DNA of 64,000 nt from an uncultured Sphingomonadaceae bacterium (GTDB taxonomy: Bacteria > Pseudomonadota > Alphaproteobacteria > Sphingomonadales > Sphingomonadaceae): contig CANMVC010000001.1 in NCBI GenBank assembly GCA_947501325.1, positions 930,001 through 994,000 on the forward strand, in the 5' to 3' direction. Both the position numbers and the translations under genes were made by a program. Of the stretch, positions 60,770-64,000 are shown piece by piece (position 1 is the stretch's first letter; every line of letters starts with the position of its first letter). The notes under the pieces were generated by a model. That model searched no databases. It was not told where the DNA came from and saw only the letters and a list, made by a program, of their open reading frames with translations.

Positions 60770-61537
60770 ATGCCCCAAGAAGAGAATAAATCTATCAAAG
60801 CGACCAAGATACGCATCGACCAATTGCTGGTCGAGCGCGGACTAGCGGAGAGCCGCGCCAAGGCGCAGGCCTATATCATGGCAGGCCTTGTCATGGTCGC
60901 AGAACAGAAGATCGACAAGCCCGGGCAAAAGGTCCTCAGCGATGCAACTGTTGATCTTAAGGGCAAGGATCATCCCTGGGTCTCCCGCGGTGGCATCAAG
61001 CTCGATCATGCGCTTGATCATTTTGACATTAATGTAACCGGCCTGACCGCAATAGATGTGGGCAGCAGTACAGGCGGCTTTACCGATGTCATGCTGAGCC
61101 GCGGGGCGGCCAAAGTCTATGCGGTCGACAGCGGCACCAACCAGCTCGCATGGAAATTGCGCCAGGATGACCGGGTCGTCGTGCACGAGCAAACCAGCGC
61201 GCGGATATTGACGGACACACATATCCCCGAACCGATTGACCTGATTGTCTGTGACGCGAGTTTCATTTCGCTCACCAAAGTGCTCGAACTACCGATGCAA
61301 TTTGCGCGTGACAAAGCGCAGCTCATTGCGCTGATTAAACCGCAATTCGAAGCCGAGCGCGCGGATGTCGGCAAAGGCGGCGTCGTCCGCGATGCGGCGA
61401 TCCATGATCAGGTTTGCGAAAAAGTCCGTGACTGGCTGGACGCCCAAAATTGGCAGGTGCTCGGGATATCACAAAGTCCGATTACCGGGCCCAAGGGCAA
61501 TGTCGAGTTTCTAATTGGCGCCGTGAAGCAGAATTGA
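60770..61537 (+). CDS. tlyA: TlyA family rRNA 2'-O-methyltransferase
   Basis: A 255-residue protein with an N-terminal S4 RNA-binding domain (IRIDQLLVERGLAESRAKAQAYIMAGLV, about 15-42) and a C-terminal FtsJ-like SAM domain (TAIDVGSSTGGFTDVMLSRGAAKVYAVD). The K-D-K-E-like catalytic set includes the Lys near SRGGIKLDHAL and Asp of the VCDASFISL block. TlyA enzymes 2'-O-methylate cytidines in 16S and/or 23S rRNA; hemolysin names are historical. Divergent from the Pro-rich lipoprotein gene. Confidence 0.94.
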   Translation: MPQEENKSIKATKIRIDQLLVERGLAESRAKAQAYIMAGLVMVAEQKIDKPGQKVLSDATVDLKGKDHPWVSRGGIKLDHALDHFDINVTGLTAIDVGSSTGGFTDVMLSRGAAKVYAVDSGTNQLAWKLRQDDRVVVHEQTSARILTDTHIPEPIDLIVCDASFISLTKVLELPMQFARDKAQLIALIKPQFEAERADVGKGGVVRDAAIHDQVCEKVRDWLDAQNWQVLGISQSPITGPKGNVEFLIGAVKQN

Positions 61538-61599
61538 TGAAACCTTTGCTAACCACACGGGTTGTCTTTCCTTCTCATCACTATTAGCAGCATTTTCCT

Positions 61600-62766
61600 A
61601 TGACCCAAGCTACAGATCCCGCCATCGTCCCAGATATCCCTGATTTTGCAGGCACTATCGATCGTTTCATTGCGGTCAGTAGCGATTGGATAACTCAGCA
61701 TTATATCGAGCTGATCATCGCATTGCTTATCGGCACTGCAATATTTTTCCTCCTCGGCGCGATCAAGCGATTGGCCGTTCGCCATATCCGCAAACAGGAA
61801 AGTCTCACCGGATATCGCGAGATCCTGACCAAAGCCGTTGCGAAAACCACGAAGCTTTTCATGTTCATGGTATCGCTTGAAATCGTGATCGTATCATCCA
61901 ACGCGCCGGCGAAAATTATCAATTTTGTCGGGGTGTTGTTCACTATCGCGGTGGTCGTCCAGGTCGCCATCTGGCTGCGCGAAATCATCCTCGGATTTTT
62001 CAATCGCAAGCTTTCGACCGATCCGGAAGAAAATGAAACGCTCGCCAATGCGATGACGCTCATCCGTCTGCTGGTGACATTTGTATTATTCGCGATCGCA
62101 TCGATCATGATCCTCGACAATCTGGGTGTCGACGTGACCGGGCTGATTGCCGGTCTCGGTGTCGGCGGTATCGCCATTGGCCTTGCGGCGCAGGGCATAT
62201 TTTCCGATCTGTTCGCGGCATTATCGATCATTTTCGACAAGCCGTTCAAGCGCGGCGAAACCGTCACCTATGACACTACCACCGGCACGATTGAGAAGAT
62301 CGGTCTCAAAAGCACGCGGCTGCGAGCGATCACCGGCGAAGAAGTCATTATTTCCAATACCAATTTGCTGGACAAGGAAATCGTCAATCTGACCCGACTG
62401 GATCGGCGCCGGACACGTTTCGGCATTGGTGTAATATACCAGACAAAACCGGAAGATGCCCGGCGCATTCCCGATTTGCTGAAACAGATTGTCGAAGAAA
62501 ATGGCGGGGTTTTCGTGCGCTCCGGCTTTGTAGGCTTTGGCGATAGTTCGATCAACTTCGAGCTCGATTTTGATATTATGAGCAGCGAATATGACCCGGT
62601 CTATCAAGGCCGCCACACTATCGGCCTCGCGATATTGCAAAAGTTTAACGAGGAAGGTCTGGAGTTTGCCTATCCGACCCAGACAACCTTTACCTCAGCG
62701 CCCGACGGCACGATGATCATGCCTTATCCCGAAGGCGGCTTTCCGGTGCACCTGCAAGAGGACTAG
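61600..62766 (+). CDS. mechanosensitive ion channel, MscS family
   Basis: A 388-residue small-conductance channel protein that opens under membrane tension. Four hydrophobic segments are seen, the first about 28-50 and the last the pore-lining TM3 with the Gly/Ala pattern GLGVGGIAIGLAAQGIFSDL. The MscS beta domain starts FDKPFKRGETVTYDTTTGTI, followed by STRLRAITGEEVIISNTNLL. The C-terminal alpha/beta vestibule fits. One extra N-terminal helix relative to E. coli MscS (286). Starts 62 bp after tlyA; may be separately transcribed. Confidence 0.93.
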   Translation: MTQATDPAIVPDIPDFAGTIDRFIAVSSDWITQHYIELIIALLIGTAIFFLLGAIKRLAVRHIRKQESLTGYREILTKAVAKTTKLFMFMVSLEIVIVSSNAPAKIINFVGVLFTIAVVVQVAIWLREIILGFFNRKLSTDPEENETLANAMTLIRLLVTFVLFAIASIMILDNLGVDVTGLIAGLGVGGIAIGLAAQGIFSDLFAALSIIFDKPFKRGETVTYDTTTGTIEKIGLKSTRLRAITGEEVIISNTNLLDKEIVNLTRLDRRRTRFGIGVIYQTKPEDARRIPDLLKQIVEENGGVFVRSGFVGFGDSSINFELDFDIMSSEYDPVYQGRHTIGLAILQKFNEEGLEFAYPTQTTFTSAPDGTMIMPYPEGGFPVHLQED

Positions 62767-62878
62767 CTTGCCGTAGCGTCAGGACCAGTAGCAAAGAAAA
62801 ACCTTGTTAATTGGTCGATTAAAAGAGAGTATGCGCGCCAAATTCGACTCTAATCCATCATAATAAAGGATCAAAAAT

Positions 62879-64000
62879 ATGCGTGACGCAGTCATCGTTT
62901 CTACCGCCCGGACCCCCATCGGACGCGCCTATAAGGGTGCCTTCAACGCCACCGCCGGTCCCACCCTTGGTTCCTATGCGGCAAAAGCAGCGGTTGAACG
63001 GGCCGGCATTGATCCAGCCACCGTCGAAGACGTGGTTTGGGGCAGCGCGCTGCAGCAAGGCTCGCAGGGCGGTAATCTGGGACGCAACGTGGCGCTGCGC
63101 TCCGGTTTTCCGATTGAAGTTCCCGGCATGACATTGGATCGCCAATGTTCGTCCGGCCTGATGGCCATTGCGACAGCATCCAAGCAAGTGACAATTGACC
63201 GGATGGACGTCGTTGTCGGTGGCGGACAGGATTCCATTTCCACGGTGCAAACCCCGGAAATGCGGATGGCACCGGATAAAGCCTTGGTTGCCATGCATGA
63301 CGATATCTACATGCCGATGTTGCAGACCGCCGAAGTCGTCGGCGAGCGCTATGGCATTTCGCGTGAAGCGTGCGACGAATATGCGCTGAAATCCCAGCAG
63401 CGCACGTCTGCGGCACAAGAAGCGGGCAAGTTTGACGATGAAATAGTCGAAGTAACCGCAACCATGGGCGTGCAGGACAAGGAAACCAAAGAGATTTCAA
63501 TGCACGAAATCACGCTCAGCAAAGATGAAGGCAATCGGCCATCGACAACGCTCGAAGGCCTGCAATCGCTGAAGCCCGTGCTCGGCGAAAACAAGATCAT
63601 CACTGCCGGCAACGCTTCACAGCTTTCCGACGGCAGTTCCGCCAGTGTTATCATGGAGGCCAGCGCCGCTGAAAAAGCCGGCCTGAACCCCTTGGGCCGC
63701 TATGTTGGCATGGCTGTAGCAGGCACCAAGCCGGATGAAATGGGCATTGGCCCGGTTTTCGCCATCCCCAAATTGCTCGAGAAATTCGACCTGAAAATGG
63801 ACGATATCGGCCTATGGGAACTGAACGAAGCCTTTGCGGTGCAGGTGCTCTATTGCCAGCAGAAGCTGGGCATTCCTGACGAGTTGTTGAACGTCAATGG
63901 CGGCTCGATCTCCATCGGACACCCCTATGGCATGACCGGCGCCCGTTGCACCGGCCACGCCCTCATCGAAGGCAAGCGGCGCGGCGCGAAATATGCCGTT
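62879..64000 (+). CDS. acetyl-CoA acetyltransferase/thiolase, 3' end cut by the window
   Basis: The first 374 codons of a thiolase; the frame is open to the last base. It opens [20 protein letters not shown], a typical thiolase II start. The acylated Cys is in [14 protein letters not shown] (about 89) and the catalytic His in [25 protein letters not shown] is present. The second Cys (CxGxG) should lie just beyond the window. Family enzymes make or cleave acetoacetyl-CoA or longer beta-ketoacyl-CoA; which applies here cannot be told. AAAGGATC precedes the ATG. Confidence 0.95.
   Translation, partial: MRDAVIVSTARTPIGRAYKGAFNATAGPTLGSYAAKAAVERAGIDPATVEDVVWGSALQQGSQGGNLGRNVALRSGFPIEVPGMTLDRQCSSGLMAIATASKQVTIDRMDVVVGGGQDSISTVQTPEMRMAPDKALVAMHDDIYMPMLQTAEVVGERYGISREACDEYALKSQQRTSAAQEAGKFDDEIVEVTATMGVQDKETKEISMHEITLSKDEGNRPSTTLEGLQSLKPVLGENKIITAGNASQLSDGSSASVIMEASAAEKAGLNPLGRYVGMAVAGTKPDEMGIGPVFAIPKLLEKFDLKMDDIGLWELNEAFAVQVLYCQQKLGIPDELLNVNGGSISIGHPYGMTGARCTGHALIEGKRRGAKYAV

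Noticed and set aside
62858-63418. Minus-strand open frames over the thiolase start
   Set aside because: The plus-strand thiolase frame has catalytic Cys and His and runs to the window end; minus frames are mirror artefacts.

Overview
The window reads as chromosomal DNA of an alphaproteobacterium, most likely a member of the Sphingomonadales (Sphingorhabdus / Parasphingorhabdus / Sphingopyxis type). This is inferred from recalled gene content and order: an aa3 oxidase operon running into thrC, a moeB-dut-coaBC-ubiB-ubiE / mutM-rpsT / dnaA block, argH-lptM-lysA, paired flavin monooxygenases, and short acidic sphingomonad-style lipoproteins. Coding density is high and many neighbours share 4-nt ATGA overlaps. 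I saw no transposase, integrase, phage gene, CRISPR array or rRNA. Two tRNA genes are present: Arg(CCG) and Val(TAC).

Region by region. (1) 1-1331: an EVE-domain protein and a fasciclin lipoprotein. (2) 1455-11333, all minus strand: a long likely operon ctaC-ctaD-ctaB-orf54-ctaG-ctaE-DUF983-surf1-thrC-rRNA methyltransferase-folB-pteridine-reductase-like SDR, with a good candidate promoter at 11461-11489. (3) 11587-14210 plus strand: pyrE-pdxJ-acpS-lepB. (4) 14221-20829 minus strand: argC, an NlpC/P60 hydrolase, an M17 aminopeptidase and two tandem Baeyer-Villiger-type monooxygenases. (5) 21178-37257: a Wzx/Wzy-type exopolysaccharide locus with every expected class: priming sugar transferase, three or four glycosyltransferases, a pyruvyl transferase, an acyltransferase, flippase, polymerase, tyrosine autokinase, GumB-like exporter, an outer-membrane barrel and a secreted beta-helix protein. 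(6) 37388-45726: methyltransferase/LysR pair, tRNA-Arg, nth, dapB, sirtuin, GFA protein, moeB, dut, coaBC. (7) 45229-53083: ubiB, ubiE, mutM, rpsT, a degenerate-receiver/winged-helix protein, a DUF4136 lipoprotein and dnaA, then a 519-bp gene-free stretch with a 16-bp perfect palindrome, an AT-rich tract and DnaA-box-like sites. (8) 53603-64000: tRNA-Val, TlpA-like thioredoxin, argH-lptM-lysA-precorrin-2 dehydrogenase-DUF2721, a cluster of small secreted proteins, tlyA, an MscS channel, and a thiolase cut by the window end.

Most of the window is ordinary core genome. The parts most worth a second look are the exopolysaccharide locus (a predicted pyruvylated and acylated polymer, with a Tat-type beta-helix lipoprotein beside it), and the structure-rich gene-free segment 59823-60170. 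On the minus strand that segment carries an extremely long Shine-Dalgarno, a 19-codon ORF, several hairpins and a strong terminator: a candidate unannotated small RNA or microprotein gene. I found no clear defence, toxin-antitoxin or mobile system.

All calls come from reading the sequence. Family assignments are by recognised motifs and general knowledge, without database searches.
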